From NCBI RefSeq assembly GCF_965138225.1, contig NZ_CBCSAX010000023.1: a stretch of DNA of 21,525 nt, one strand, 5' to 3'. Shown one piece after another: positions 1 to 7,260 of the stretch. The number at the start of each line of letters is the position of its first letter. The stretch's first letter is position 1. A program made the position numbers and the translations under genes. Below the pieces are notes generated by a model that saw only the letters and a list, made by a program, of their open reading frames with translations, was not told where the DNA came from and ran no database searches. Source of the DNA: Helicobacter_D ganmani. GTDB taxonomy: Bacteria; Campylobacterota; Campylobacteria; Campylobacterales; Helicobacteraceae.

Positions 1-2
1 AT

Positions 3-563
3 AAGAAGTATATTGTTAAAATTTTTTCTCCCCAAAGCAAGAAAAAAGAGCGGTTTATAAAATCTTTTTTCAAGGGCGATTATTATTTAAATTTATTAAA
101 AGAAACACAACGCATTCGCGGTGATGGTTTTGTAGGTGTAAATGATTTTTATCTTTTAGCGGAGAAAAAAGTTTTTAATTATTCTAATATTTTTATAATG
201 ATTTTGGAGTATATTGAAGGAGAATGTATTTCCAATATTATTTTGAATGATGAGATAAAAACCAAGATTAAAGCTAAAGTAGAGGAATTGCATCGTCATA
301 ATATGGTAATGGGGGATATTCAAACAAGTAATTTTATTTTATCTCACGGAGAGATAAGAATCATTGACTGCTCGGGCAAATATCCTAATGCTTATCGCAA
401 AGCAGAGGATAGATTCAATTTATGGAATCGCTTAGGGATTGCTCCAACTACAACAGATTTTTATTGTTTTCTTGTTTCCTATGAGAAATTTTTAAAGCAG
501 CAAATAAGGTTATTGAAAAGAAAAATTTTATACAAAATCAATCCTTTACACTTGGCAAAATAG
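3..563 (+). CDS. LPS core heptose kinase-like protein (RfaY/WaaY type), 5'-truncated by window edge
   Basis: The frame is open from base 3 to the TAG at 561-563, giving 186 visible residues; the true start lies outside the window. The ATG at 198 is internal, because matching sequence continues upstream of it without a stop. A kinase-like catalytic core is visible: the loop MGDIQTSNF (Asp and Asn in the positions of protein-kinase HxDxxxxN) and IIDCSG in the place of the metal-binding DFG. This pattern, together with a basic N-terminal half, fits the small kinases that phosphorylate heptose or Kdo in the lipopolysaccharide core (RfaY/WaaY/WaaP). The role would be at the cytoplasmic face of the inner membrane. 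The exact acceptor sugar cannot be read from sequence, and a RIO-like kinase is an alternative. The next gene begins 111 nt downstream behind its own likely promoter, so this is probably the last gene of an upstream unit. Confidence 0.6.
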   Translation, partial: KKYIVKIFSPQSKKKERFIKSFFKGDYYLNLLKETQRIRGDGFVGVNDFYLLAEKKVFNYSNIFIMILEYIEGECISNIILNDEIKTKIKAKVEELHRHNMVMGDIQTSNFILSHGEIRIIDCSGKYPNAYRKAEDRFNLWNRLGIAPTTTDFYCFLVSYEKFLKQQIRLLKRKILYKINPLHLAK

Positions 564-630
564 AATCTCTTTTGAAATATTAAATATTTTTAATCTTTTA
601 TAAAAATTTATTAAAAATAGCTAAAATTAT

Positions 631-638
631 GTTACAAT
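631..638 (+). promoter_or_regulatory. Likely housekeeping promoter (-10 region) of the response regulator gene
   Basis: GTTACAAT contains the hexamer TACAAT (633-638), one mismatch from TATAAT, in the only gap ahead of the regulator gene. It would start transcription near 645 and leave a leader of about 30 nt. That leader contains a Shine-Dalgarno sequence AAGGA (663-667), 7 nt before the ATG at 675. Upstream is AT-rich without a clear -35, as is usual for epsilonproteobacterial sigma-70 promoters. This is inference from pattern only. Confidence 0.45.
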
Positions 639-674
639 GTCGCTAATTTTTAATTTAAGAATAAGGAAAAAGGA

Positions 675-1346
675 ATGCGAATTTTAATCGTTGAAGATGA
701 AATCAGTCTTAATAAGACAATCACAGAAGGTTTGAATGAATTTAATTATCAAACCGATGTGGCAGAAAATTTAAAAGACGGAGAATATTATATCAGCATT
801 CGTAATTATGATTTAGTGCTTGCAGATTGGATGTTGCCTGATGGTAGCGGACTTGAAATTATTAATCAGGTAAAAAATAAATCCCCACGCACTGCTGTTG
901 TAATTATTTCTGCACGTGATGATGCAGAAAGTGAAGTGGAAGCACTACGAGCCGGAGCAGATGATTTTTTGGCTAAACCTTTTGATTTTAATGTATTGGT
1001 TGCAAGAATTGAAGCTCGTTTGCGTTTTGGTGGAACAAATTTAATTGAAATTGAAGACTTAGTGATTAATCCTGATGAAGAAAAAATAACTTATAAAAAT
1101 CAAGAGATTGAACTAAAAGGCAAACCTTTTGAAGTGCTAACACATCTTGCGCGTCATCGCGACCAAATTGTTTCAAAAGAGCAGTTGTTAGATGCTATTT
1201 GGGAAGAGCCAGAGCTTGTAACTCCTAATGTTATTGAAGTCGCGATTAATCAAATCCGTCAAAAAATGGACAAACCGCTTAATATTGCTACGATTGAAAC
1301 AGTAAGACGAAGAGGTTACAGATTTTGCTATCCAAAAGGAGTATAA
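675..1346 (+). CDS. OmpR-family response regulator, HsrA/CosR-like, with complete receiver site
   Basis: Cytoplasmic DNA-binding regulator of 223 aa, normal length for the OmpR/PhoB family. The receiver domain (about 1-118) has every canonical residue: acidic pair E7-D8, phospho-acceptor D51 in DWMLPDG, S79 and K101 in AKPF. The winged-helix domain (about 125-220) includes KGKPFEVLTHLARHRDQIVS and the ending ETVRRRGYRFCYPK. From memory this domain is almost identical to that of H. pylori HsrA (HP1043) and C. jejuni CosR, the essential redox and homeostatic regulators. Those two are known as orphan regulators that do not depend on phosphorylation. Here the gene overlaps a histidine kinase gene by 22 nt, so it probably works as a conventional two-component regulator. 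The start ATG has AAGGA 7 nt upstream. Orthology is inferred from the C-terminal domain; a paralogue is possible. Confidence 0.88.
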   Translation: MRILIVEDEISLNKTITEGLNEFNYQTDVAENLKDGEYYISIRNYDLVLADWMLPDGSGLEIINQVKNKSPRTAVVIISARDDAESEVEALRAGADDFLAKPFDFNVLVARIEARLRFGGTNLIEIEDLVINPDEEKITYKNQEIELKGKPFEVLTHLARHRDQIVSKEQLLDAIWEEPELVTPNVIEVAINQIRQKMDKPLNIATIETVRRRGYRFCYPKGV

Positions 1347-2620
1347 GAGGAGATTATACTAAACAAATCACAATCTCTTTTATCGCCCTTTTGGCGATAT
1401 TTTCTGTTGCACTTTATGCTTATCTTTATTTTAATACCTATGGAAACATTAAACAAAGCCTCCAAAATCAATTAAATCATATTTTAAAAAACAATATCAA
1501 TTATAATGTTGGGCAAAGTTTTTATGTGCAAAATCTCAATCCGCTCCAAAAAGAAACTTGGCTCATTGAAGTTTTAGATAAAAAGATTCATCAAGATTTT
1601 TATACAAAAATAGAATCTCAAGGGAATGTTTATTTTTCTATTTCTTCTCCTTATAGAGTTAATAAAGCATTGAAAATTACAAAGGATATCACGCAAGAAG
1701 TTGGCTTTTTAGATTCCCTCTTGCGCAGTATTGTTTTGGTGATTTTTTTTGCTTTGATTTTGATTCAGCTCTTTGCGCTTGCTTTTTCAAATATTCTTTA
1801 TAAGCCTATACGGAATCTTTCTACTACGCTTGGCAAGCTTAAAGAACACGATTTGGAATCTCTTAATAGTGAGAGTTTGCCGCTAGAATTTCATCCTTTG
1901 GTGCTTTCTATCAATAATCTTTTGGATAGAATTAAAAGCTATTTTGGAGGACAAAAACAGCTATTTATCGGAATCGCACACGAGCTTAAAACCCCTTTGG
2001 CGGTGATTAAGACCAAATGCGAAGTAACGCTTATTAAAGAAAGAGAGAAAGAAGTATATATTAATGCTTTAAAGGAGAATATTCAAAGCATTAATGAAAT
2101 GAATGCAATCATTAAAACCTTGCTTGATTTGGGGAGACAAGAAAGTGCGCAGTTTGAGAAATCTAGCCTCGTAGATATTCATAAAATTTTACAAAATATT
2201 GCAGATAATTTCCAAATTCTTAGCAAAAAAGAAAATAAACAATTTATTTGCAAACTTGAAACAGGGGAACTTTTGGTTACGATTAAACCGACTCTTTTAA
2301 CGCAAATTGTGCAGAATTTTTTACAAAATGCGTTTAAATTTACTCCTAAGGGCAAAAGCGTTTTGATGACAAGTCAAATTGTTCATCAAGAGATTCTAAG
2401 AATCGTTGTAATGGACGAGGGTTGTGGGATTGATTCTGAACTAGAAGATATTTATGCACCCTTTAAACGATCGGGAAATAAGAGTGGTGCGGGGCTCGGG
2501 TTGTTCCTTGCAAAAAATGCAGCTAACGCTTTGGGAGGGAGCATTTCTCTTCAAAATCGTTTGGACACCAATGGCACGATTGCGACTTTTGAACTAAGAA
2601 TCGCAAATCTAATAAAATAA
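1325..2620 (+). CDS. Sensor histidine kinase, probable partner of the upstream regulator
   Basis: Inner-membrane sensor kinase of 431 aa. A first membrane segment lies at about residues 16-35 (ITISFIALLAIFSVALYAYL). It is followed by a periplasmic sensor region of roughly 95 residues, then a second membrane segment at about 135-158 and a linker that may be a HAMP domain. The H-box is IAHELKTPL with phospho-acceptor H219. The catalytic ATPase domain shows the N-box (QNFLQNAFKFTPKG), G1 (DEGCGI) and G2 (GAGLGLFLAKNAA). The first start in frame is TTG at 1325, with AGAGG (1311-1315) 9 nt upstream and inside the regulator gene. No ATG or GTG offers a better start before the first membrane segment. 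The overlap implies translational coupling and a shared pathway. The signal sensed is unknown; the periplasmic region matches nothing I recognise. Confidence 0.9.
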   Translation: MLSKRSIRGDYTKQITISFIALLAIFSVALYAYLYFNTYGNIKQSLQNQLNHILKNNINYNVGQSFYVQNLNPLQKETWLIEVLDKKIHQDFYTKIESQGNVYFSISSPYRVNKALKITKDITQEVGFLDSLLRSIVLVIFFALILIQLFALAFSNILYKPIRNLSTTLGKLKEHDLESLNSESLPLEFHPLVLSINNLLDRIKSYFGGQKQLFIGIAHELKTPLAVIKTKCEVTLIKEREKEVYINALKENIQSINEMNAIIKTLLDLGRQESAQFEKSSLVDIHKILQNIADNFQILSKKENKQFICKLETGELLVTIKPTLLTQIVQNFLQNAFKFTPKGKSVLMTSQIVHQEILRIVVMDEGCGIDSELEDIYAPFKRSGNKSGAGLGLFLAKNAANALGGSISLQNRLDTNGTIATFELRIANLIK

Positions 2621-2659
2621 GGAACAAAATTTGCTGCAACTCTAAATAAAGGAGTTTTT

Positions 2660-3445
2660 ATGCAAAGGTTGATTTGGATTATATTGATTTTTATAAACTT
2701 TAGTTTTGCCTTGCCACAAGTAGAATTCAAAAACTCGTGTGTCCCTTTAGCCCAATTTTCAGAATCGCAAAAGCAAGTTTTGTTGCGCTCATATCTTGCG
2801 GGTGAACAAGATGGTTTTGGTTTAACGCTTGCAGCGATTGCTTGGCAGGAGTCTTGTGCGGGTGTTTATAAAATGAACTTCCAAGACCCAAGTGCCGGAA
2901 ATTTTCACGCTTATATTCCTGGCGTAATTAATCGTTACCCACAACTCAAACAAAATGGTTTTACTCAAAATATGGTAGGTGCAATGTTGGTTGAAAACGA
3001 TGCTTTTGCAGAACAGATTGCAATCATAGAACTTAAATATTGGCAAAAAGAACATAAGGGGAATTGGAAAAATATTATTAAATCTTATAACAAAGGGTAT
3101 AGTTGGCAGAAAAATGAGCAGGCAAATTTACAGGCTGAAAAATATTATCAAGAAGTTGCTATTCGTGTGAAACAATTAGAATCTTATTTTAAAGGTAAAG
3201 AAGCTCAAGAAAATAGATTCAAAATATCGTATAATACTCAAACAACGCAGTCAAAAACTTGGGAGAAATCCCAAAATGCCACACAAACTCAATTAGAATC
3301 GCAGGGTTATTATGCCTATGGAGAGGATTCCGTGAGTTATGATTCTACACTTTTACCAATCTATCAAGTGGGCAATGAGTTTGCCGAGCCTTTCAAACCC
3401 AAAAAGACTATTATCAAAGAGTTTGATTTGATTGAAATTTATTAA
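2660..3445 (+). CDS. Secreted lysozyme/SLT-like protein of unknown role
   Basis: Protein of 261 aa with a clear signal peptide (WIILIFINFSFA, likely cleavage after A17), so periplasmic or exported. Residues about 50-150 resemble a small lytic-transglycosylase or lysozyme fold. AIAWQES places a candidate catalytic glutamate at E64, DPSAG follows, and SYNKGYSW resembles the YNAG element of SLT enzymes. The usual GLxQ segment is not evident, so activity is uncertain. C27 and C66 could form a disulfide in the periplasm. The last 80 residues are Gln/Thr/Tyr-rich, probably flexible, and match nothing I know. The start ATG has AAAGGAG 5 nt upstream. The gene follows the histidine kinase gene by 39 nt with no obvious promoter, so it may be co-transcribed with the two-component pair and be a target or accessory of it. 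That link is inference. Confidence 0.5.
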   Translation: MQRLIWIILIFINFSFALPQVEFKNSCVPLAQFSESQKQVLLRSYLAGEQDGFGLTLAAIAWQESCAGVYKMNFQDPSAGNFHAYIPGVINRYPQLKQNGFTQNMVGAMLVENDAFAEQIAIIELKYWQKEHKGNWKNIIKSYNKGYSWQKNEQANLQAEKYYQEVAIRVKQLESYFKGKEAQENRFKISYNTQTTQSKTWEKSQNATQTQLESQGYYAYGEDSVSYDSTLLPIYQVGNEFAEPFKPKKTIIKEFDLIEIY

Positions 3446-3463
3446 AATTAAATATAAATTCGC

Positions 3464-3469
3464 TACTAT
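3464..3469 (+). promoter_or_regulatory. Weak candidate -10 element before fmt
   Basis: TACTAT sits in the 56-nt gap between the lysozyme-like gene and fmt, in an AT-rich context, and would give a leader of about 26 nt. It differs from TATAAT at two positions and has no T-tract or -35, so support is modest. It is the best candidate start for the fmt-birA-parA-parB unit. Confidence 0.25.
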
Positions 3470-3501
3470 TCTTGTTTAATTAAGAGTTAGTAAGGAAGTG
3501 T

Positions 3502-4404
3502 ATGCGAATAATTTTTATGGGAACGCCAGATTATGCGGCAATCATTTTGGAATCTCTATTGGTTCATTATGAAGTGTGTGCATTGGTGTGTCAAGAGGAT
3601 AAAAAAGCGGGAAGAAATTTACATTTGCAAATACCTGCAACAAAAAAATTATTGCTACAAAAGAATTCTAATATTCCAATCTTGCAACCTCATAAATTAG
3701 ATGATGACTTTACAGAGATATTAAAAAGCTTTGCTTGTGATAAAATCATTGTCGCAGCTTATGGCAAGATTCTCCCCCAAAAGATTCTGAATCTTGCGCC
3801 TTGTATTAATCTGCACGCTTCCATTTTGCCACAATTTCGCGGTGCAAGCCCGATTCAGCAAAGTATTTTAAAAGATGAAAAATATTTTGGTGTTACTGCA
3901 ATGCAGATGAGTGAGGGATTGGATTGTGGAGATATTTTGGGTTTTAAAGTTTTTCAAAACTCTCTTCAAAACGCTAGAGAGTTATTTGTAGAGATTGCAA
4001 AAGTTGCCGCAGATTTGATATTGGAATACTTGGAAAGATGGGAGTCTATAATGCCCTTGGAGCAAATTGGCGCAGATGCAAGTTATTGTAAAAAAATCAA
4101 AAAAGAATGGGGAGAAATCCTCTTTGATAATGCGGATTCTTTGGCTAGAAAAGCACGTGCCTATGAGGGGTGGCCAGAGATTTATTTGCCAAGTGGATTG
4201 AAATTAAAAGGAATAAAAATTGCGGAATCTGTCAGTGAAAATATTGAGGGAGAGATTCTGCAAATCACAAAGGAACGAATAAGGGTAGGGTGCAAGATGG
4301 GAAGTATTTGGATAGAATCTCTGCAAGCACCTTCAAAAAAGGCTATGAGTGCCTATCAATATTTACAAGGAAAACGTCTAAAAATAGGCGATATTTTGGA
4401 ATAA
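3502..4404 (+). CDS. fmt: Methionyl-tRNA formyltransferase
   Basis: Cytoplasmic enzyme that transfers the formyl group of 10-formyltetrahydrofolate to the amino group of Met-tRNA(fMet), making the initiator tRNA. At 300 aa it is typical. The N-terminal formyltransferase domain opens with RIIFMGTPDYA and carries the folate-binding and catalytic signature INLHASILPQFRGASPIQ (Asn, His and RGxxPIQ conserved), followed by GVTAMQMSEGLDCGDIL, where the second Asp of the catalytic site lies. The C-terminal OB-like domain (about 205-300) includes ARAYEGWPEIYL. The start ATG at 3502 has AAGGA 5 to 6 nt upstream. The stop TAA is directly followed by the birA ATG with no spacer, so the two genes are coupled. 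The same fmt-birA-parA-parB order is known in H. pylori. Confidence 0.97.
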   Translation: MRIIFMGTPDYAAIILESLLVHYEVCALVCQEDKKAGRNLHLQIPATKKLLLQKNSNIPILQPHKLDDDFTEILKSFACDKIIVAAYGKILPQKILNLAPCINLHASILPQFRGASPIQQSILKDEKYFGVTAMQMSEGLDCGDILGFKVFQNSLQNARELFVEIAKVAADLILEYLERWESIMPLEQIGADASYCKKIKKEWGEILFDNADSLARKARAYEGWPEIYLPSGLKLKGIKIAESVSENIEGEILQITKERIRVGCKMGSIWIESLQAPSKKAMSAYQYLQGKRLKIGDILE

Positions 4405-5049
4405 ATGCAGATTTTAGAATTTGATTGCATAGAATCTACACAAATTTTTTTGAATGAGGGAATCCGCAAGGGCGAATTGAAACCGCCTATAATGGTCGTT
4501 GCAAAGAGGCAAAGTGGCGGAATCGGCAGTCGGGGGAATCTTTGGGAAAATGTCAAAGAGGGATTATACTTTTCTTTTGCGCTTCCAATGGAAACATTAC
4601 CGCAAGATTTGCCTTTAGAATCTACTTCAATTTATATGGGGTTCATCTTTAAAGAAGTATTGCAAGAAGAGGGGTCGCGAGTTTGGCTAAAATGGCCTAA
4701 TGACTTGTATATAGGTAAGCAAAAAGTAGGAGGGGTTTTATGTGCAAGGCTAAGAGATGTAATGATTTGTGGAATTGGATTGAATTTGGAGGTTACGAAT
4801 CAAGGATTTTGTGGATTGGACATAAAAATTTCTAAAGAAAAAATTTTAGAATCTTTTATAAAGAGATTGGAAAACGACAAAAAAAAATCTAGTTGGAAGC
4901 AAATTTTTAGTAAATATTCGCTAGAATTTACAAATAATTTTAATCATACTTTTCATTACAACGGAAAACTTATCTCTCTTTGCAATGCTTCGCTTTGTGA
5001 AGATGGTGCAATTCTTATTGAGGGTGAAAAGATTTATAGTTTGAGATAG
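4405..5049 (+). CDS. birA: Biotin-[acetyl-CoA-carboxylase] ligase, without regulatory domain
   Basis: Cytoplasmic ligase that activates biotin with ATP and attaches it to the biotin carrier protein of acetyl-CoA carboxylase. At 214 aa it contains only the catalytic and short C-terminal domains. It lacks the N-terminal helix-turn-helix of E. coli BirA, so it should not act as a repressor. Motifs: ESTQ near the start; the biotinyl-AMP loop as SGGIGSRGNLW, a variant of GRGRxxRxW; then WLKWPNDLYIGKQKVGGVL with the catalytic lysine and KVGGVL; and CGIGLNLEV. The start follows the fmt stop with no gap and only a weak upstream purine patch, suggesting reinitiation by ribosomes ending fmt. parA begins 12 nt downstream. 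Confidence 0.93.
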   Translation: MQILEFDCIESTQIFLNEGIRKGELKPPIMVVAKRQSGGIGSRGNLWENVKEGLYFSFALPMETLPQDLPLESTSIYMGFIFKEVLQEEGSRVWLKWPNDLYIGKQKVGGVLCARLRDVMICGIGLNLEVTNQGFCGLDIKISKEKILESFIKRLENDKKKSSWKQIFSKYSLEFTNNFNHTFHYNGKLISLCNASLCEDGAILIEGEKIYSLR

Positions 5050-5061
5050 TGGAGCAAAAGA

Positions 5062-5853
5062 ATGTGTGAAGTGATTTGTATTGCAAATCAAAAGGGTGGA
5101 GTAGGCAAGACAACAACCGCTGTCAATCTTGCTGCTTCACTTGCAGTGGAAGAAAAAAAAGTACTTTTAGTGGATGTAGATCCGCAAGCAAATGCTACAA
5201 CAAGTTTGGGATTCCATCGTAATAGCATTGAATTTAATATTTATCATGTTTTAATTGGAACAAAGAAGATTTCGCAAATCATTCAAAAAACTTCAATTCC
5301 CACTCTTTATTTAGCACCCTCAAATATTGGTTTAGTAGGAATTGAGAAAGAATTTTATAGTCAAAAACGCAATGGACGTGAATTGATTCTGAAAAAGAAA
5401 ATTGAAGATGTAATGGATGTTTATGATTATGTTATCATAGATTCTCCACCAGCACTTGGACCATTGACAATCAATGCATTAAGTGCAGCGCATTCTGTCA
5501 TTATTCCGATTCAGTGTGAGTTTTTTGCATTGGAGGGTTTGGCACAATTGCTGAATACAATCAAATTATTGAGAAAAGAGATTAATCCTACTTTGGAAAT
5601 CAAAGGATTGTTGCCTACAATGTATAGTGCGCAAAATAATCTTTCTCGTCAAGTTTATGCGGATTTATTACAGCATTTTAATGGGCAACTCATTAAAGAA
5701 GATGATTCTAAGGACGCAATTGCGATTCCTAGAAATATCAAACTTGCGGAATCTCCAAGTTTTGGAAAGCCTGTGATTTTGTATGATGTGCGCTCACAGG
5801 GAAATATTGCATATCAAAGTTTAGCGCGAGCAATCTTAGAAAAGAGGGCTTAA
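5062..5853 (+). CDS. parA: Chromosome-partitioning ATPase ParA (Soj)
   Basis: Walker-type ATPase of 263 aa that binds DNA non-specifically in its ATP form and, with ParB, moves the newly replicated origin region apart. The deviant Walker A motif is KGGVGKTT at residues 11-18, with the signature lysine K11. DVDPQANAT gives the A' motif, and YVIIDSPPALGPLT the Walker B motif. The length matches chromosomal Soj proteins, which lack the N-terminal helix-turn-helix of plasmid P1-type ParA. TGGAG lies 7 nt before the ATG and overlaps the birA stop region. The stop overlaps the parB start by one base (TAATG), a clear case of coupling. Confidence 0.97.
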   Translation: MCEVICIANQKGGVGKTTTAVNLAASLAVEEKKVLLVDVDPQANATTSLGFHRNSIEFNIYHVLIGTKKISQIIQKTSIPTLYLAPSNIGLVGIEKEFYSQKRNGRELILKKKIEDVMDVYDYVIIDSPPALGPLTINALSAAHSVIIPIQCEFFALEGLAQLLNTIKLLRKEINPTLEIKGLLPTMYSAQNNLSRQVYADLLQHFNGQLIKEDDSKDAIAIPRNIKLAESPSFGKPVILYDVRSQGNIAYQSLARAILEKRA

Positions 5854-6758
5854 TGGCAAAAAAAAATGTAGGCTTAGGACGCGGATTAAGTGCTATATTA
5901 GGTGAAGTAGAGGAAGCTTATCAAAATGCTTCAAGTGATAATTCTGGATTGGTAGTAGAGATTGATATAGATAAAATTAAACCTAATCCATTGCAGCCAC
6001 GTAAGGTTTTTGATGCTACTAGTTTGCAAGAGCTTGCTACTTCCATTGAGGAACATGGTTTATTGCAGCCTATTTTGGTTTATGAGGATAGCAAATCTCC
6101 AGATTATTATTTCTTGATTGCGGGCGAACGTAGATTGCGTGCAAGCAAATTAGCAAAAAAAGATAGTATTAAAGCTATTATTGTAGATGTGCAAGAAGAA
6201 AAGTTGCGCGAATTGGCTTTGATTGAAAATATCCAAAGAGAAGATTTGAATCCCATTGACCTTGCGCAATCTTATAGGGAATTAATTGAGGATTATGGTA
6301 TTACACACGAAGAGGTTGCAAGACGACTTTCGAAATCTCGTGCGCAAATTACAAACACTTTGCGTCTTTTAGAATTAGGCGAAGAAGTGCAAAGTTTAAT
6401 TTTGGAAAATAAAATTTCTCAAGGACATGCAAAAGTGCTTGTAACATTGCCAAAAGAACAGCAAACATTGATTGCAAATTCTATTATAGGACAAAAACTA
6501 AGTGTGCATGAGACAGAAAAGATTGCCAAAAAATTCAAAGAAGATGCAAAAAATATCAAAGATTTTAAAGAAGTAAAAGATTTAAGAGTAGTAAATAGTC
6601 TCAATCCCGATTCTATCTCTCAACTGAAGAAGATTTGTAAGACATTGCAGTCAAAATCTATTAGTGCGAATTTATTTAAAAATAAATTAATTGTAGAGTT
6701 TGGTAACGATGAGGAGGTAGAAAAGTTTAGCAAAATTTTACCGAATCATAGTTTTTAA
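5853..6758 (+). CDS. parB: Chromosome-partitioning protein ParB (Spo0J)
   Basis: Centromere-binding CTPase clamp of 301 aa that loads at parS and spreads along DNA, partnering ParA. The N-terminal GLGRGLSAIL is the region that stimulates ParA ATPase. The CTP-binding domain shows NPLQPRKVFD, GERRLRASKLA and ENIQREDLNPID. A helix-turn-helix for parS recognition spans about ITHEEVARRLSKSRAQITNTLRLL. The C-terminal 60 residues are the dimerisation domain. AGAGG lies about 6 nt ahead of the ATG. No convincing parS palindrome (TGTTTCACGTGAAACA type) was found in this window. It ends 63 nt before the ATP synthase operon. Confidence 0.97.
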   Translation: MAKKNVGLGRGLSAILGEVEEAYQNASSDNSGLVVEIDIDKIKPNPLQPRKVFDATSLQELATSIEEHGLLQPILVYEDSKSPDYYFLIAGERRLRASKLAKKDSIKAIIVDVQEEKLRELALIENIQREDLNPIDLAQSYRELIEDYGITHEEVARRLSKSRAQITNTLRLLELGEEVQSLILENKISQGHAKVLVTLPKEQQTLIANSIIGQKLSVHETEKIAKKFKEDAKNIKDFKEVKDLRVVNSLNPDSISQLKKICKTLQSKSISANLFKNKLIVEFGNDEEVEKFSKILPNHSF

Positions 6759-6766
6759 GAAAAACT
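6750..6766 (+). terminator. Weak AT-only hairpin at the end of parB
   Basis: AGTTTTT (6750-6756) pairs with AAAAACT (6760-6766) around a 3-base loop, overlapping the parB stop codon. The stem has one G-C pair and is not followed by a clean T run, so it may attenuate rather than stop transcription. It is reported because it sits exactly between the partition genes and the ATP synthase genes. Confidence 0.2.
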
Positions 6767-6778
6767 TAGAAAAAGTCG

Positions 6779-6787
6779 TGGTAAAAT
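6779..6787 (+). promoter_or_regulatory. Candidate extended -10 promoter of the ATP synthase operon
   Basis: TGGTAAAAT combines an extended -10 TGn with the hexamer TAAAAT (6782-6787), within the 63-nt gap between parB and atpF'. Transcription would begin near 6794, leaving a leader of under 30 nt with AAGGAG before the first gene. No -35 is evident. Read-through from parAB is also possible. Confidence 0.4.
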
Positions 6788-6821
6788 AAAATATATTTTA
6801 GATAAAAAGAAAGGAGTGCAA

Positions 6822-7247
6822 ATGACTATTATCCCAACTCCTTGGGTAATGGCACTAGTTTTTGTTGTTTTTCTTGTTTTGGTATATTTACTTAATCGCA
6901 TACTCTATAAGCCTTTACTTGGTTTTATGGATACACGTGATGCTTCTATCAAGAAAGATGGCGAAGGAATAGAGGGCAATACAGCAGATATTAAGGCTTT
7001 ACAAAAAGAAGCAAATGAAATCTTGCAAAATGCTAGAGCTGAAGCAGCTTTGATTAAAAACAAAGCACAAGACAGCGCAAAGCAAACCGCTGAAATGAAA
7101 ATTTCTCAAAAGAAAGATGAATTAGCTCAAAAATATAGTGCATTTGTTGTAGGTTTGGAAGAAGAAAAAGCTAGATTAAAGGCTTCTTTAGAATCCGAGA
7201 TTCCACTTTTTAAAGAAAGCTTAAAAGTTAAGCTTGAGAAGTTATAA
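6822..7247 (+). CDS. atpF': ATP synthase F0 subunit b' (peripheral stalk)
   Basis: Peripheral-stalk subunit of 141 aa, anchored by one N-terminal membrane helix (about residues 7-27, WVMALVFVVFLVLVYLLN). A long charged Ala/Glu/Lys-rich coiled coil (about 40-141) pairs with subunit b and reaches up to F1. I place the start at ATG 6822, with AAGGAG (6811-6816) 5 nt upstream. The GTG at 6816 is in frame but lies inside that ribosome site and is not a plausible start. Epsilonproteobacteria carry two different b-type genes side by side (b' and b), unlike E. coli with one b homodimer. This is the first gene of the operon; atpF begins 13 nt downstream. Confidence 0.9.
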   Translation: MTIIPTPWVMALVFVVFLVLVYLLNRILYKPLLGFMDTRDASIKKDGEGIEGNTADIKALQKEANEILQNARAEAALIKNKAQDSAKQTAEMKISQKKDELAQKYSAFVVGLEEEKARLKASLESEIPLFKESLKVKLEKL

Positions 7248-7260
7248 AAAGGAGCGGATA

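Noticed and set aside
564..674. Possible terminator or small RNA in the gap after the kinase-like gene
   Set aside because: The AAATATT/ATATTT sequences form only a weak imperfect AT hairpin without a T tract; nothing beyond the promoter is supportable.
6816..6821. GTG start two codons before the atpF' ATG
   Set aside because: It overlaps the AAGGAG that correctly spaces the ATG at 6822.
7234..7260. Upstream start for atpF adding nine residues
   Set aside because: It lies inside atpF', lacks a ribosome site, and ATG 7261 has AAGGAG at 6 nt.
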